Assembly (NCBI GenBank): GCA_024362935.1 | Contig: JANCRA010000012.1 | Span: 5,642,001-5,706,000, forward strand | Source of the DNA: Setophaga petechia | Taxonomy: Eukaryota; Chordata; Aves; Passeriformes; Parulidae | Direction: 5' to 3' | Length of the DNA stretch: 64,000 nucleotides | In this document: positions 61,764-64,000 of the stretch, one piece after another | Layout of the letters: each line of letters begins with the position of its first letter | How positions within the stretch are numbered: position 1 is the stretch's first letter | Notes under the pieces: generated by a model | What the model saw: only the letters and a program-made list of their open reading frames with translations | Told to the model about the DNA's origin: nothing | Database searches by the model: none | Program-made: the position numbers and the translations under genes

Positions 61764-64000
61764 GCTTTATGTTGGTTTAATAATGTAGACAGAAAGTACA
61801 TGAAAAATTTGAACAAATATACAGCCATCCCTCTTCCTACATTTTGATACTGTTTTCAAATATGTCACTCAAAACATGAGTAATTTAATGGTGATCATAT
61901 ATTACTAATGAATCCAAATGCTTTGAGATGAACAAAAGTTTTCCTCTTGAGTGGTTTATCAATAGTACAACCTTGTCATGAGAATATCCAGGGAAATTTA
62001 CTGATATCAACATAATAAAATAATTAGGCCATTATTACATACTTCATGCATCTGCTCCCTTATTTCTGGTTTTGCCTAGGTGATTAGATGGAAATAGTAC
62101 TGGAATATCCAGTAACACCTTTCAGTTAAGATCGATTTTGTATTCATAGAATGCAGCTTTATATGAGACTTGAGTAAATAAATGCTCATAGACAGCCACC
62201 CTGAATGTTACCCTGCCTACTATGAAAGAAATCACAGGATTCAATACACTGAAACAACTTTCTTTGGAGCATTCATTATCTCAGTGTCTACTCAGTGGGC
62301 AAATCTATTGCAAATCTATCTCCAGTTGGGAGATCTCTGAGGCTGGACTCCTAAAACTAATTGTTATCTCTACTTCAAATGCTTGTGAGATTTGTACTTT
62401 GAGCACGTCATTATCTATATATTACAATCATTTCATGCAAATTTATATTACACCATACCAACAGTTGAAGCAGATAAGAAAATTATATGGCACGTTTGTC
62501 AATATGCTGCAGGAATCTTCATGTAGGTTTTTTTTCATTTTTATAGTATTAATTTCAGACATGTTTCTTATTTAAAGTAGCAAAACATATTTTTATAAAC
62601 TTTCCACCTTACATTAAAAACCTAAAGTGTCTTTACAATAATTATGATGGAATAAAGTAGAGGTTGTGGAGTCTAATATTAAATTTATATAATTAAAACC
62701 TAGCTTTTCAATTTTGAAGATGCCAACAGATGAAAGTCTATGTATGAAACAGCATTTGTGAGTGAGGGACAATTTGTGACTGACCATATCTGTCAGTCAT
62801 GAGGCCACTGCTGTCATAGTCAACATTAAATTCTAGTGCTGGATGCGTCCCTGTGCACTAAGCAATAAAGCATGAAAAAAAAGATTGCTCATTATCCTTA
62901 TTGGCCAGAATTGCAGCTGGCTTAAATGGCTACATCTTTACTAACCTTAGCATAGCTATGGTAACATGTATTACCCATTGCTTTAGAGATATTATTCATT
63001 ATGTCTTTCTATTCAAGAAAACATGATCAAGCATACATGTAGTTCCTAAAGCTGCATCAACTATAAAAACACACACAGACATGCATCAGAACTTTCCTGT
63101 CTCTGATATAGAATTCCTAAAGCTAAAGTGTAGAGATAGACAAGATGATTGCATTCAGACGATATAAATTCAAATAAAAATTCTGCCTGTGAAATTGGTT
63201 TGATCTGTAGACAAATGTCAGCTCTGTGCCCTATTAAACTTGCAATTGTTTTAAAAGGACATATCAGTGAGCTCTGAAATGTTGAATAAATGTTAATTGG
63301 AAGTCAAAGAAAATATCATGAGTAAAATAAAATATGCAAAGAAAAAGCATTTTCAATCTGTAACGCAGTAACAAGTAGATCCAAGAAAGAAAAGCACTAC
63401 CAAACAGTCAGGCTCCATCTGAACAAAAGACAAGACAAATACTGGAAGCTAGTTGAATTTAAATGAGCATTATCCTGATGATTATTATTTTTTAAAGTTG
63501 TTACCATGAATATATATTAATTTTAAAGATTAAATTGCATGATTAAATTGATTGTTGCGCTACCTATTAACAATCCCATATGCTTAGTAGGGTAAAACGC
63601 AAGGGATTTATGATTGCCATACCATAATATGCTCATGTAAAGCATCGAGGATTTGTATAATCTAATTAGAATGAGGAAATAACAATTTGTAATGTTCTAC
63701 CTTTTTTATTATTCATCCAAGACTAAGTATTACGAATTATTTTTTTTAGGTATTTCAATCATTTTTCTCTGGCAAATTTGTACAGTTTGACAGCAGCAAT
63801 TTAAAAACGAAGACAGAAGAGGGATTTGATTTTTATTTTTAATTATGGAAATGCAATCTTCTTCACATCTACTTTCAAAATGATGACTAGAGGCTATTTG
63901 CTTAAGTGAACAGTGAACAGTATGATGAGTGAATAATCACACTTACTGCAGGAACTGTATAACTTATGAAATTATGCTAAAAGGCTGCTAGATATAATAC

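Larger units (their letters stand above)
50669..64000 (-). other. Distal part of the TAFA5 upstream intron
   Basis: Mostly AT-rich unique sequence. Two moderately GC-richer blocks (about 50930-51520 and 60540-61300) hold overlapping open frames on both strands but no domain, CpG cluster or splice context. The 117-codon frame at 62222-62575 also looks like chance. No TAFA5 exon was found here, so the preceding exon must be beyond 64000 or too diverged to see. Confidence 0.5.

Noticed and set aside
62222..62575. 117-codon open frame near the right end
   Set aside because: AT-rich codon use, no recognised motif and no exon context.

Overview
The window looks like avian nuclear DNA, most likely from a neognath bird. 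It is AT-rich, very poor in CpG and almost free of genes. The evidence for a bird is the repeats. There are several CR1 LINE fragments, two of which end in the ATTCTATGATTCTGTGATT-type tail. There is one old solo LTR of a type I recognise from many bird genomes, and a few ancient MIR/CORE-SINE-like copies. All family assignments come from recognising sequence; no database search was run.

I can support only one protein-coding feature. It is a 128-base internal exon on the minus strand at 8109-8236, with a clean acceptor (long pyrimidine tract plus AG) and donor (ACG|GTAGGT). It encodes the C-terminal cysteine-rich part of TAFA5 (FAM19A5), a secreted chemokine-like protein of the nervous system. 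On this reading the gene runs from high to low coordinates. 8237-64000 is then the upstream intron, at least 55.8 kb long, and 1-8108 is the downstream intron. I looked for the preceding exon (cysteine-rich first half) and for the short last exon (Val-Ser-stop) and found neither convincingly.

Layout: 1-8.1 kb is downstream intron with a well-preserved reverse-strand MIR at 3.47-3.64 kb and a cluster of small palindromes and direct repeats at 3.7-4.0 kb. At 8.1-8.24 kb lies the TAFA5 exon, followed by a degraded CORE-SINE tail (8.6 kb) and a second MIR (12.9 kb). From 13 to 25 kb there is AT-rich intron with microsatellites, two large AT palindromes nearby and an ancient sauropsid-type repeat (21.1 kb). 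At 24.9-25.5 kb is the solo LTR with a tiny CR1 3' end nested in it, followed by a GC-richer block to 26.7 kb that I cannot classify. At 29.3 and 30.6-31.2 kb are CR1 reverse-transcriptase fragments in opposite orientation, with an ATTA-rich interlocking palindrome between them. From 31 to 49 kb there is mostly featureless intron with one CR1 3' end at 42.6 kb. At 49.95-50.67 kb are two CR1 pieces in tandem. From 50.7 to 64 kb there is intron again, with two GC-richer blocks and a 27-base T run.

I found no RNA gene, CpG island, CRISPR array, operon or novel multi-gene system. The other open reading frames of 60-140 codons appear to be chance or remnants of CR1. The interesting material is the TAFA5 exon with its large introns, and a set of old or structured non-coding elements within them.
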